Positions 17,096 through 25,029 of a stretch of DNA of 64,000 nucleotides are shown piece after piece; position 1 is the first letter of the stretch; each line of letters opens with the position of its first letter. The DNA lies in NCBI RefSeq assembly GCF_009647605.1, contig NZ_WJIF01000009.1, forward strand, positions 94,250 to 158,249. Reading direction: 5' to 3'. Source of the DNA: Agromyces agglutinans (GTDB lineage: Bacteria; Actinomycetota; Actinomycetes; Actinomycetales; Microbacteriaceae). The notes under the pieces were generated by a model. That model had not been told where the DNA came from. It did no database searches and saw nothing but the letters and a program-made list of their open reading frames with translations. Both the position numbers and the translations under genes were made by a program.

Positions 17096-17946
17096 CCCTC
17101 ACTCCCACCGCGACGCTCCTCGCCGAGGCATCCGCCGCGTCACGCGCCGTCGGCGCGTTCAACGTGCTGCACCTCGAGACCGCCGAGGCCCTGGTCGGTG
17201 CGGCCGAGCGCACCGGCCTGGCGGTCATCCTGCAGGTCTCCGAGAACTGCGTGCGCTACCACGGGAGCCTCGAGCCCATCGCCGCGGCGACGCTCGCGGT
17301 CGCCGAGGCATCTTCGGCGCGCGTGGCCGTGCACCTCGACCACGCCGAGGATCCGGAACTCGCCCTGCGGGCGGTCGAACTCGGCTTCGGCTCGGTGATG
17401 TACGACGGCGCGAAGCTGGAGTTCGCCGACAACGTGGCCGTCACCCGGCGCGTCGTCGCGACCGCGCACGCGGCGGGCGTCGCCGTCGAGGCCGAGCTCG
17501 GGGAGGTCGGCGGCAAGGACGGTGCGCACGCGCCCGGCGTGCGCACCGACCCAGGTGAAGCCGCCCGGTTCGTCGCCGACACCGGCGTCGACGCGCTCGC
17601 GGTCGCGGTCGGCTCCTCGCACGCGATGACCGAGCGCACCGCCCTGATCGACCTCGAGCTCATCGCGCGGCTCCGCGACGCCGTGCCGGTGCCGCTCGTG
17701 CTGCACGGGTCCTCGGGCGTGTCCGACGACCTGATCGTGCGGGGCATCCGATCGGGCCTCGTCAAGGTCAACGTGTCGACGCACCTGAACGCCGCGTTCA
17801 CGGGGGCGATCCGCGGCTTCCTGGCGGAGCATCCGACGACCGTAGACTCGCGGAAGGTCGTCGCCGCCGGTCGCGACGCCCTCGGCCTCGAGGCGGCACG
17901 CCTGCTCGAGCTCTTCGCCGGCACCGGAAGGGGAGCCGACGGATGA
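17092..17946 (+). CDS. class II aldolase, GatY/KbaY type
   Basis: 284 residues. H-L-D-H-A (first zinc His pair), V-E-A-E-L-G-E-V-G-G-K-D-G, V-L-H-G-S-S-G-V-S-D and K-V-N-V-S-T are class II ketose-bisphosphate aldolase motifs. The size and N-A-F-N-like start G-A-F-N-V fit the tagatose-bisphosphate aldolase (GatY/KbaY) branch. It would split tagatose-1,6-bisphosphate into dihydroxyacetone phosphate and glyceraldehyde-3-phosphate. Fructose-bisphosphate as substrate cannot be excluded. ATGA overlaps join it to the kinase and to the DeoR gene. Confidence 0.85.
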   Translation: MTLTPTATLLAEASAASRAVGAFNVLHLETAEALVGAAERTGLAVILQVSENCVRYHGSLEPIAAATLAVAEASSARVAVHLDHAEDPELALRAVELGFGSVMYDGAKLEFADNVAVTRRVVATAHAAGVAVEAELGEVGGKDGAHAPGVRTDPGEAARFVADTGVDALAVAVGSSHAMTERTALIDLELIARLRDAVPVPLVLHGSSGVSDDLIVRGIRSGLVKVNVSTHLNAAFTGAIRGFLAEHPTTVDSRKVVAAGRDALGLEAARLLELFAGTGRGADG

Positions 17947-18728
17947 ACCGCGCCGAACGCCTGAGCGCCGTGCTCGACCTGCTCGCCGACGGCGGGCAGA
18001 TCGAGGTCGACCGGATCGTCGAGCAGCTCGGCGTCTCCCCCGCGACCGCCCGGCGCGACCTCGACGCGCTCGCCCAGCAGCAATTGCTGACGCGCACGCG
18101 CGGCGGAGCCGTCGCACACTCGGTCGCGTACGACCTGCCCATCCGCTACAAGCACCAGCAGAACCCCGACGCGAAGGCCGCGATCGCGCGCGCCGCGAGC
18201 GCCATCGTGCCGCGCGGCGCCGTGATCGGCCTCTGCGGCGGCACGACCGCGACCGCGATCGCCGACGAGCTGATGTCGCGCGCCGACATCATGGAGCCCG
18301 CCGCCGACCCCGGACTCACGATCGTCACGAACGCGATCAACATCGCGATGCAGCTCGCGATGCGCCCGCAGATCAAGACGGTCGTCACGGGCGGCGTCGT
18401 GCACGCCCGCTCGTACGAGCTCGTCGGGTCGTACACCGACGGCGTGCTCGGCAACATCAGCCTCGACATCGCGTTCATCGGGGCGAACGGCATCGACGCC
18501 GCCGTCGGCCCGACCTCGCACGACGAACGCGAGGCCGCCGTCAACGCGCTCATGGCCGGGCGCGCCGCGCACGCCGTGCTCGTCGTCGACGCGAGCAAGC
18601 TCGACAAGCGCGCGTTCGCCGCGATCGGCGGGCCGCGCCTGTTCCAGACGGTCATCACCGACTCGGCCGTGACGACCGACCAGCGCGCTCGCCTGGTCGA
18701 CGCCGGCTACGACGTTATCGTTGCGTAG
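17943..18728 (+). CDS. DeoR-family transcriptional regulator
   Basis: 261 residues. The N-terminal winged helix shows V-D-R-I-V-E-Q-L-G-V-S-P-A-T-A-R-R-D-L-D-A-L, the DeoR recognition helix, followed by L-T-R-T-R-G-G-A-V. The C-terminal sugar-phosphate sensor carries G-L-C-G-G-T-T-A-T and F-I-G-A-N-G-I-D. Being inside the operon, it probably represses it and the divergent importer, and lets go on binding a phosphosugar intermediate. The ATCGAA repeats at 14183-14241 are candidate targets. Confidence 0.88.
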   Translation: MNRAERLSAVLDLLADGGQIEVDRIVEQLGVSPATARRDLDALAQQQLLTRTRGGAVAHSVAYDLPIRYKHQQNPDAKAAIARAASAIVPRGAVIGLCGGTTATAIADELMSRADIMEPAADPGLTIVTNAINIAMQLAMRPQIKTVVTGGVVHARSYELVGSYTDGVLGNISLDIAFIGANGIDAAVGPTSHDEREAAVNALMAGRAAHAVLVVDASKLDKRAFAAIGGPRLFQTVITDSAVTTDQRARLVDAGYDVIVA

Positions 18729-19880
18729 GTGAGCACCAGCACCGTCATCCACTCCGCCCGGCTCGTCTCGGGAGGCGACACCGTCAGCGACGCCTGGGTT
18801 CGCTTCGACGGCGACACCATCACCGGTCGCGGCATCGGCGACGGATGGCTCGAGCAGGGGCCGGCCGACGCCGTCGAGAGCGCCGCAGGGCGGTGGCTCG
18901 TGCCCGGGTTCATCGACCTGCACTGCCACGGCGCCGGAGGCGCGTCGTTCGAGCACGGCGCCGACGGCATCGAGACGGCGCTGGCCGTGCACACGGCGCA
19001 CGGCACGACCCGCCTGGTCTGCTCGCTCGTGTCGGCCCCCGTCGAGCGGCTCGAGCGACAGCTCGCCGCGATCGCCGACGCCGCTGCCCGCGACCCGCGC
19101 GTGCTCGGGGCGCACCTCGAGGGCCCGTTCCTCGACGACGAGTTCCGGGGCGCGCACGATCCCGCGGTGCTGCGCACCGCCGACCCCGAGTCCGTCGACC
19201 GCCTTCTCGCCGCCGCGCGCGGCACGCTGCGCCAGGTCACCCTGGCGCCGGAGCATCCGGGCGCCCTCGACGCCATCGCGAAGTTCGCCGACGCCGGCGT
19301 GGCCGTGGCCGTCGGCCACACCGGCGCCGACTACGACACCGCCCTCGCCGCGTTCGAGGCGGGCGCGAGCATCCTCACGCACGCGTTCAACGGCATGCGG
19401 GGCATCCACCACCGCGCGCCCGGGCCGGTCGTCGCCGCGATGCACGCCGACCACGTGACCCTCGAGATCGTCAACGACGGCGTGCACGTGCACCCCGACG
19501 TCGTCCGGCTGGCGTTCCGCGGGGCGCCCGGACGCGTCGCGATGATCACCGACGCGATGGCCGCGACGGGCCACGCCGACGGCGACTACGTGCTCGGCTC
19601 GCTCGACGTGGTCGTCCAGGCGGGCGTCGCGCGGCTGCGCGACACGGGCTCGATCGCCGGCTCGACGCTCACGCTCGACGAGGCGCTGCGCCGGGCCGTG
19701 GTCGACAGCGGCATCGCGCTCGAGGAGGCCGTCGACGCCCTCACCGTCACGCCCGCGGCCGCGATCGGCCGCGCGGGCGACCTCGGCCGGCTCGAGCGCG
19801 GGTACGCCGCCGACGCCGTGCTGCTCTCCGACGACCTCGCGGTCGAGGCGGTCTGGGGCGCCGGGGCGCGGCTGGGCTGA
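18729..19880 (+). CDS. nagA: N-acetylhexosamine-6-phosphate deacetylase
   Basis: 383 residues of the amidohydrolase superfamily. F-I-D-L-H-C-H-G (metal site start), H-L-E-G-P-F-L (metal Glu), G-H-T-G-A (His ligand), T-H-A-F-N-G-M (His) and M-I-T-D-A-M-A-A-T-G (catalytic Asp) are the NagA signatures. It removes acetate from GlcNAc-6-P or GalNAc-6-P. The GTG start directly follows the deoR stop with no clear ribosome-binding site, which suggests translation by re-initiation. It is the only nagA in the window, so both amino-sugar operons may depend on it. Confidence 0.9.
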   Translation: MSTSTVIHSARLVSGGDTVSDAWVRFDGDTITGRGIGDGWLEQGPADAVESAAGRWLVPGFIDLHCHGAGGASFEHGADGIETALAVHTAHGTTRLVCSLVSAPVERLERQLAAIADAAARDPRVLGAHLEGPFLDDEFRGAHDPAVLRTADPESVDRLLAAARGTLRQVTLAPEHPGALDAIAKFADAGVAVAVGHTGADYDTALAAFEAGASILTHAFNGMRGIHHRAPGPVVAAMHADHVTLEIVNDGVHVHPDVVRLAFRGAPGRVAMITDAMAATGHADGDYVLGSLDVVVQAGVARLRDTGSIAGSTLTLDEALRRAVVDSGIALEEAVDALTVTPAAAIGRAGDLGRLERGYAADAVLLSDDLAVEAVWGAGARLG

Positions 19881-20308
19881 GGCCGCGCGGCCGCTGCGGC
19901 GACGACCGCTACTGCGGCTGCGCCTGCTGCGACACCGGGTCGACTCCTCCGGCCGCTTCGGCCGCTCCGGCGGCGCGACCCGGATTCCGGGCCGGGCTCC
20001 GGGCGAGTGTTCCCCGTTCCGCCCGGAACCCGACCCGATCCGGTCGAGGAGCGCCCCCACGCCCGTTCGACCGACCGCCGGTCGCCCGGCACTCCAGGCG
20101 CGGTTCGGGTCCGGCGTGGAGGGTCTTCACCCTGAGAGATGGCCGGCCGGGCCGATCATGACGCCGGTTCGCGAGAAACTTCGTCGTCCCCGCCGACCGC
20201 GGCCCGAGGCATCCGCACCCGTTCGCAATGCAGGTGCGCCCGCGGCGTGTCGACCTGCTCAGGCGGCGCAGCGAGCCACGACACGCCTCCGTACATGAAT
20301 GGCGAAGG
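19881..20308. other. 428-base convergent gap without a gene
   Basis: Between the nagA stop (plus) and the MFS stop (minus). I find no credible coding region: open frames here lack ribosome-binding sites and are Arg/Pro-rich antisense-like. The only structure I can support is the terminator hairpin at 19993-20032. The right half (about 20160-20300) is less GC-rich than the rest but shows no recognisable RNA motif. Confidence 0.5.
19993..20032. terminator. hairpin after nagA
   Basis: CGGG-c-TCCGGGCG (19993-20005) pairs with CGCCCGGA-a-CCCG (20020-20032), 12 pairs with one mismatch around a 14-base loop. It sits 113 bases beyond the nagA stop in a convergent gap and is a likely terminator of the catabolic operon. 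Confidence 0.55.
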
Positions 20309-21517
20309 TCACGGAAGGGGAAGTGGGCGCGGGCGGGCAGCCGCGCGCGTCGCGCCGAGCACGACGAGCAGCGCCGCGACGACCAGCACGACGGCGTATC
20401 CCCACGGCAGCGCGGCCACACCGAGCGTGCCGAACACCACGGAGCCGACGAGCGCTCCGCCGCCGATGCCGACGTTGAAGGCGGTGGTGTACAGGGCGCT
20501 CGCGGCATCCCGGTAGGCGGCCGGTGCCGTGCGCAGGAGGCGCGTCTGCAGCAGCGGCGGAATCGCGCCGAACGCGAGGCCCCAGACGGCGAACGCGACG
20601 ACCGAGACGACCGGGCTGATCGCGAGCCCGATCACCGTGAGCGCTCCTGCGGCGACGAGCAGGGCGGTGCGCATCGCGGCCGTGGCGTTGCGCGCGATCG
20701 GCGACCCCGCGGCGATGAGGCCCGCGGCGCCCGCGAGCCCCGAGACGAACAGCAGCGGCCCGACGGCCGACGCCGGCAGCCCGATCACGTCGGTCACGAG
20801 CGGCGCGACGTACGTCGTCACGGCGTACTGGCCCAGCATCGTCACCGCGGTGACCACGCACAGCAGCACCACGGTCGCGAAGCCCGGATCGCGCGGCCGG
20901 TAGCGGGCGATGGTGGGTTCGGCGCCCGGCTCGGCGCGCGGCAGCAGCAGGCGCACGGCGACGGCGCCCGCGAGCGTCAGCGCGGCGACGGCGCCGAACG
21001 CGACCCGCCAGCCGAAGGCCTGGCCGAGCACCGTGGTCGCGGGCACGCCGGCGATCATCGCGAGCGTGCCGCCGCCGAGCACGACCGCGATCGCCCGGCC
21101 GATGTGCCGCTCGGGAACCAGTCGCGACGCGGTGGCCGCGACGATCGCCCAGAACACGCCGTGCGCGAGCCCGCCGAAGACGCGCGCGGCGATGAGCATC
21201 CAGTACTCCATCGCGAGCGCCGACAGCGCGGTCGAGACGCCGAGCACGACCAGCACGGTCACGATGAGGCCGCGTCGCGGGATGCGGCTGGTGGCCGCGA
21301 CGAGCGTCGTCGACGTCAGCACCACGGTGAACGCGAAGACCGAGACGGTCAGGCCGATCAGCGCCTCGGGCACGGCCAGGCCCTCGCCCATCTCGGGGAG
21401 CAGGCCCGTGGGCAGCAGTTCGATGGTGATCGAGAGGAAGACGGCGGATGCCAGCGCGATGAGCGCGGCCCACGGCATCTCGGTGGCGCGCTCGCGCCGG
21501 GGCTCGGTGATCGACAT
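20309..21517 (-). CDS. MFS transporter, DHA1/AraJ-like
   Basis: 402 residues with 12 predicted membrane segments. R-I-P-R-R-G-L-I-V after helix 2 and the helix-5 stretch G-G-T-L-A-M-I-A-G-V-P (motif C-like) fit drug:H+ antiporters or sugar-efflux proteins of the AraJ/YdhP group. Likely an exporter in the cytoplasmic membrane; substrate unknown. ATG 21517 has a GGAGAG ribosome-binding site about 8 bases upstream; further upstream codons are not conserved-looking. Divergent from purU. Confidence 0.85.
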   Translation of the reverse strand: MSITEPRRERATEMPWAALIALASAVFLSITIELLPTGLLPEMGEGLAVPEALIGLTVSVFAFTVVLTSTTLVAATSRIPRRGLIVTVLVVLGVSTALSALAMEYWMLIAARVFGGLAHGVFWAIVAATASRLVPERHIGRAIAVVLGGGTLAMIAGVPATTVLGQAFGWRVAFGAVAALTLAGAVAVRLLLPRAEPGAEPTIARYRPRDPGFATVVLLCVVTAVTMLGQYAVTTYVAPLVTDVIGLPASAVGPLLFVSGLAGAAGLIAAGSPIARNATAAMRTALLVAAGALTVIGLAISPVVSVVAFAVWGLAFGAIPPLLQTRLLRTAPAAYRDAASALYTTAFNVGIGGGALVGSVVFGTLGVAALPWGYAVVLVVAALLVVLGATRAAARPRPLPLP

Positions 21518-21647
21518 GCGGATGTCTCTCCGACGGCGTTCCCCGCCGGCGGGTGCGTTCACCGCGGTGGGTCGACTACGCGCTCGTGTGCGCGCCCAGG
21601 GCCGTGCGGGGACCGCCGACCGTTCCGAAGTCTACCCTCCCCGCTTG

Positions 21648-21653
21648 TACGCT
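21648..21653 (+). promoter_or_regulatory. leaderless -10 of purU
   Basis: TACGCT ends 6 bases before the purU ATG at 21660, with no Shine-Dalgarno sequence, so transcription should start on the start codon. Confidence 0.5.
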
Positions 21654-21659
21654 GGCTGG

Positions 21660-22532
21660 ATGACCGATGCCCCGAACGACGGCCGTCTGCACCACTGGGT
21701 GTTCACCCTCAGTTGCGCCGACGGTCCGGGCATCGTGCACGCCGTGAGCGGGGCGATCGTCGCGGCGCGCGGCAACATCACCGAGAGCCAGCAGTTCGCC
21801 TCGGCCGACACCGGGCGCTTCTTCATGCGCGTGCAGGTCGAGTCGCCGGCCGGTCGCGACGAGGTCGAGGCGGCGCTCGCACCCGTGGTCGAGCGCTGGG
21901 AGATGACCTGGCACCTCGACGAGGTGGCCCGCCCGCTGCGCACGCTCGTGCTCGCGTCGACGGCGGGGCACTGCGTCAACGACCTGCTGTTCCGCCAGCG
22001 CGCCGGCCAGCTCCCGATCGAGATCCCGCTGGTGCTCTCGAACCACGGCACCCTCCGCGACCTCGTCGACTTCTACGGCGTGCCGTTCGAGTCGGCCGCC
22101 GTGACGGATGCCGCGTCGAAGGCCGCGTTCGAGCGGCGAGTGCTCGAAGCGGTCGACGAGCACGACATCGAGCTCGTGGTGCTGGCCCGATACATGCAGA
22201 TCCTCTCGCCCGAACTGTGCGACGCCCTCGCCGGCCGCTGCATCAACATCCACCACTCGTTCCTGCCGGGGTTCAAGGGCGCGAACCCCTACCGGCAGGC
22301 CCACGCGCGCGGCGTGAAGCTCATCGGCGCGACCGCGCACTTCGTGACCAGCGACCTCGACGAGGGGCCGATCATCGAGCAGAACGTCGTACGGGTCGAC
22401 CACTCGCGCGCCGTGGCCGAGCTCGTGGCGATCGGGCAGGACGAGGAGAGCCGCACCCTCAGCCAGGCCGTCAAGTGGTTCGCGGAGCGCCGGGTGCTGC
22501 TCGACGGCGCCCGTACGATCATCTTCCGCTGA
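21660..22532 (+). CDS. purU: formyltetrahydrofolate deformylase
   Basis: 290 residues: N-terminal ACT domain (residues about 10-85, with L-S-C-A-D-G-P-G-I-V) and a C-terminal formyl-transferase-like domain. L-S-N-H-G, L-A-R-Y-M-Q-I-L-S, and I-N-I-H-H-S-F-L-P-G-F-K-G-A-N-P-Y are the PurU signatures, with catalytic Asn, His and a later Asp in S-D-L-D-E-G-P-I-I. It hydrolyses 10-formyl-THF to formate and THF, balancing the one-carbon pool supplied by GlyA and FolD elsewhere in the window. Start is set by the leaderless promoter. Confidence 0.95.
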   Translation: MTDAPNDGRLHHWVFTLSCADGPGIVHAVSGAIVAARGNITESQQFASADTGRFFMRVQVESPAGRDEVEAALAPVVERWEMTWHLDEVARPLRTLVLASTAGHCVNDLLFRQRAGQLPIEIPLVLSNHGTLRDLVDFYGVPFESAAVTDAASKAAFERRVLEAVDEHDIELVVLARYMQILSPELCDALAGRCINIHHSFLPGFKGANPYRQAHARGVKLIGATAHFVTSDLDEGPIIEQNVVRVDHSRAVAELVAIGQDEESRTLSQAVKWFAERRVLLDGARTIIFR

Positions 22533-22533
22533 A

Positions 22534-22551
22534 CGGGGCGCTCGGGCCCCG
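22534..22551 (+). terminator. short GC hairpin after purU
   Basis: CGGGGC (22534-22539) and GCCCCG (22546-22551) form a 6-bp stem with a 6-base loop directly after the purU stop. It lies just before the promoter of the next gene. Confidence 0.4.
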
Positions 22552-22569
22552 CGGGTAGGCTTGACGGTC

Positions 22570-22935
22570 GTGAACGACCGCGCCCCAGAGCCCCTGCAGA
22601 AGATCGGCCCGAACGACGTCCTGCGCTTCCTGCTGGAGATCTTCGCGATCGTGACCCTGGCGATCTTCGGCTTCCTGGCGTTCCCGCTGCCGTGGCCCGG
22701 CGTCGCCATCGGCATCGGCGCGCCGCTGCTCGCGATCGTGCTGTGGGGGCTGTTCCGGTCGCCGAAGGCGGTGTTCGCCGTCGACCCGTTCGTGAAGGCG
22801 ATCGTCGAGATCGCCGTGTTCTCGTCGGCGGCGATCTCCTGGTGGATCCTCGGCCAGCCCGTCGTCGCGGTGGTCTTCGCCGTCATCGCCGCGGTGAGCG
22901 GCATCATCAACGGCCGCAAGGAGCTCGCGGGCTGA
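22570..22935 (+). CDS. YrdB-like (DUF2568) small membrane protein
   Basis: 121 residues with four hydrophobic segments. The opening L-R-F-L-L-E-I-F-A-I and F-R-S-P-K-A-V in the middle resemble the YrdB/DUF2568 family, whose function is unknown. GTG 22570 is preferred because TAGGCT (22556-22561) lies 8 bases upstream; a TTG at 22561 is in frame but overlaps that -10. It is followed by a tandem repeat and a strong hairpin. Confidence 0.75.
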   Translation: MNDRAPEPLQKIGPNDVLRFLLEIFAIVTLAIFGFLAFPLPWPGVAIGIGAPLLAIVLWGLFRSPKAVFAVDPFVKAIVEIAVFSSAAISWWILGQPVVAVVFAVIAAVSGIINGRKELAG

Positions 22936-22943
22936 GTCCTGGG

Positions 22944-23043
22944 CTCGGCCCGGCCCGGCGCAGCTCGGCTCGGCGCCGTGCGGCTCGGCCCGGCGCCGTG
23001 CGGCTCGGCCCGGCACCGTGCGGCTCGGCCCGGCGCCGTGCGG
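22944..23043. repeat. 20-bp tandem repeat, about five units
   Basis: Four nearly identical copies of CTCGGCCCGGCGCCGTGCGG stand head to tail at 22964-22983, 22984-23003, 23004-23023 and 23024-23043 (each differing by at most one base), preceded by a degenerate copy at 22944-22963. It fills the gap between two converging genes and is noncoding as far as I can judge. Confidence 0.9.
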
Positions 23044-23066
23044 CCCGAATGAAGGAGATCCCAGCC

Positions 23067-23092
23067 GACACGCCGGCGCATGCCGGCGTGTC
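23067..23092. terminator. 11-bp perfect hairpin between converging genes
   Basis: GACACGCCGGC (23067-23077), loop GCAT, then the exact reverse complement (23082-23092). Located between the YrdB-like gene (plus) and the exporter-like gene (minus), so it can terminate both. Confidence 0.75.
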
Positions 23093-23147
23093 GCCCGGGA
23101 CCTCCTACGTTCTGCGCGAGGCACCCCGCCCGACTGCCCGAGGCGCC

Positions 23148-24254
23148 TCAGACCGCTTCGGCGGCCTCGGCGTCGGGCTCCGCACCGCCCGCGGTGCGGA
23201 AGTGGCCGAGGACCGAGAGCAGCGCACCGCCCACCGCCCAGGCCGCGAGCACCAGCCACGGGAACGTCGTGTCGGCCGCCGGGAAGTACGACAGCTCGCG
23301 CACGAGCGTCGCCGCGGCACCCGGCGGGAACCACTGGCCGACGGCGCCCCATGGCTCCGGCAGGAACTCCATGGGCATCGCGGCGCCCGAGATCGGGTTC
23401 GCGAACAGCAGCATCACGACGGGTCCGAGGGCGATGCCCGCGCGCCCGATGAGCGCGACGAACCCCGTGATCGGGGCGGCGATCGCGGCGAGCGCGAGGG
23501 CGATCGCGCCCGCGTTCAGCCAGAAGTCGCCCTGCAGCCCGCCGAACCAGGGCCCGAGGATCGCGGCGAGGGCGAGCCCGCCGACGGCCGAGTAGATCGC
23601 GACCGCGGCGAGGCGGCGCATCGCGCCGATCACCGCGATCGAGATCGCGATGCCGCCGAGCATGCCGCCGAGCACGAGCGGGAAGAGCGCGGCCGAGAGG
23701 CCCGCGCCGCGCGGGTCGGTGTCGGCGAGCGGCACGACGTCGGTGACGACGACGTCGATGTGCGGCGGCGCGACCGGTGAACCGGCGGCCGAGGCGGCGG
23801 CCGCGGCCTGGGCGTTGACGCCCTCCTCGAGCTGTGCGGCGACGCCGCCGAGGAGCTGGCTGACGGGCAGGCTCGCCGCCGAGGAGGTGAGCACCTCGGG
23901 CTCGGGGCCGAGCACGATCGCGCCGTAGACCTCGCGGGCCTCGATCGCGTCGACGGCGGCGGCGCGGTCGTCGACCTCGGTGAAGGCGACCGCACCGGGC
24001 TGGGCCTCGTCGACGGCCTGCTCGGCTCCGGCGACGGCCTCGGCGGGGCCGGCGATCGCGACCGGCAGGTCGTGGGGTTCGGCGGTCACCGACGGCCAGG
24101 CGAACGCCAGCACGATGACCGAGACGACGGCCGCGAGGGCGAGGCCGAGCGCGACGACGCGCGCGATGGGCGTGTGCGGTGCCGGCGCTGGGGCAGGCGC
24201 GGGACCCGCGGACTCCGGCGCCGGTGCGGGGCCGGCCTTGGTGCGGCTGGACAT
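23148..24254 (-). CDS. ABC-2/YhgE-Pip-like membrane protein
   Basis: 368 residues. A Pro/Ala-rich cytoplasmic N-terminus, one membrane segment (residues about 30-52), a large extracytoplasmic region (about 55-185) and then five to six membrane segments. This topology, and E-V-Y-G-A-I-V-L in the external region, match DUF3533/YhgE-Pip-like ABC-2 permeases found beside TetR regulators. Probably an export or envelope-stress membrane component with no ATPase of its own here. Divergent from the TetR gene, whose palindromic operator lies between them, so it is the likely regulated target. Confidence 0.7.
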   Translation of the reverse strand: MSSRTKAGPAPAPESAGPAPAPAPAPHTPIARVVALGLALAAVVSVIVLAFAWPSVTAEPHDLPVAIAGPAEAVAGAEQAVDEAQPGAVAFTEVDDRAAAVDAIEAREVYGAIVLGPEPEVLTSSAASLPVSQLLGGVAAQLEEGVNAQAAAAASAAGSPVAPPHIDVVVTDVVPLADTDPRGAGLSAALFPLVLGGMLGGIAISIAVIGAMRRLAAVAIYSAVGGLALAAILGPWFGGLQGDFWLNAGAIALALAAIAAPITGFVALIGRAGIALGPVVMLLFANPISGAAMPMEFLPEPWGAVGQWFPPGAAATLVRELSYFPAADTTFPWLVLAAWAVGGALLSVLGHFRTAGGAEPDAEAAEAV

Positions 24255-24271
24255 GGGAGTCTCGCTTCCTA

Positions 24272-24299
24272 TTCAAAACGAATGTTCGTTCTTTATAAT
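24272..24299 (+). promoter_or_regulatory. TetR promoter with palindromic operator
   Basis: The palindrome AACGAA-TG-TTCGTT (24277-24290) lies between TTCAAA (24272-24277) and a consensus TATAAT (24294-24299). The AT-rich pocket sits between two divergent genes, the standard place for a TetR autorepressor site controlling itself and the exporter. Confidence 0.7.
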
Positions 24300-24342
24300 C
24301 GTCCTGCCGCATAGGATTGTCAACGCCGAGAGGAGTCCGCCC

Positions 24343-24933
24343 GTGCCGAAGGTGTCCGAGGCCCACCGCAGCGCGCGCCGCGCCGAGATCGTCGACGCCG
24401 CCGCCCGAGCCTTCGCCCGAACGGGCTATCGCGGCACCTCGATGGCGTCGATCATCGAGGAGTCCGGGCTTTCGGCCGGCGCCATCTACGGCCACTTCGC
24501 CGGCAAGCAGGAGCTGTTCGTCGCGGTCGCCTCACGCGTGCTCGCCGCGCGCACGAGCGAACTCGACCAACGAGCCGCCGGGCGCCCGCCGCTCTCCCCC
24601 GGCGAGCTCATCGCGACCCTGCTCGACGGCGTCCGCCGGGAGCCGTTCAGCCACGTCATCGTGCTGCTCTGGGCCGAGGCCTTGGTCGACCCCGAGATCC
24701 ATCGCCTCGTCAACGGGGTGTTCGCGCGCCTGCGTTCCACGATCACCGAGCGCCTCGAGGAATGGGCGGCGTACGCGCCCGGCCGGGTCGACGGCGACCC
24801 GCACGAGTGGGCGGCGCGGGCCGCGCCGGTCGTGCTGGGCCTCGCCCCGGGCTTCCTCGTGCAGCGCACGGTCGCCGACGACTTCGACGAGGACGCCTAC
24901 CTCCGCGAGGTCGTCGGGCTCCTCCCCCGCTGA
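24343..24933 (+). CDS. TetR/AcrR-family regulator
   Basis: 196 residues. The N-terminal helix-turn-helix shows R-A-E-I-V-D-A-A-A-R-A-F-A-R-T-G-Y-R-G-T-S-M, then G-L-S-A-G-A-I-Y-G-H-F, the TetR recognition helix. The C-terminal ligand-binding part is not specific. GTG 24343 has AGGAG 7 bases upstream. Expected to repress itself and the divergent membrane protein through the palindrome at 24277-24290, and to be released by a ligand I cannot identify. Confidence 0.88.
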   Translation: MPKVSEAHRSARRAEIVDAAARAFARTGYRGTSMASIIEESGLSAGAIYGHFAGKQELFVAVASRVLAARTSELDQRAAGRPPLSPGELIATLLDGVRREPFSHVIVLLWAEALVDPEIHRLVNGVFARLRSTITERLEEWAAYAPGRVDGDPHEWAARAAPVVLGLAPGFLVQRTVADDFDEDAYLREVVGLLPR

Positions 24934-24967
24934 CGCGTCGCCGCCGGCACGACCCCGTTCATGCGAC

Positions 24968-24997
24968 GAGCGGATGCCCCATCCGGGACATCCGCTC
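24968..24997. terminator. 12-bp hairpin between tetR-like gene and nagB
   Basis: GAGCGGATG(C)CCC (24968-24980), loop ATCC, then GGG(A)CATCCGCTC (24985-24997), one mismatch. Lies between converging stops and probably acts in both directions. Confidence 0.7.
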
Positions 24998-25029
24998 GGT
25001 TCACGCCGTGCCGGCGCGCGGTGGCTGCG

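Noticed and set aside
20110..20145. CCTGAGAGATG resembling the TCTCAGG part of a glycine riboswitch
   Set aside because: The other conserved aptamer blocks are missing on both strands and no glycine-related gene follows.
20210..20300. Possible short leader peptides on the minus strand with a GGAGG sequence near 20290
   Set aside because: They lie downstream of the MFS gene and face a convergent gap, so there is no gene for them to regulate; lengths are under 13 codons.
22944..23043. Tandem repeats considered as a CRISPR array
   Set aside because: Units are directly adjacent with no unique spacers, and no cas genes are present.
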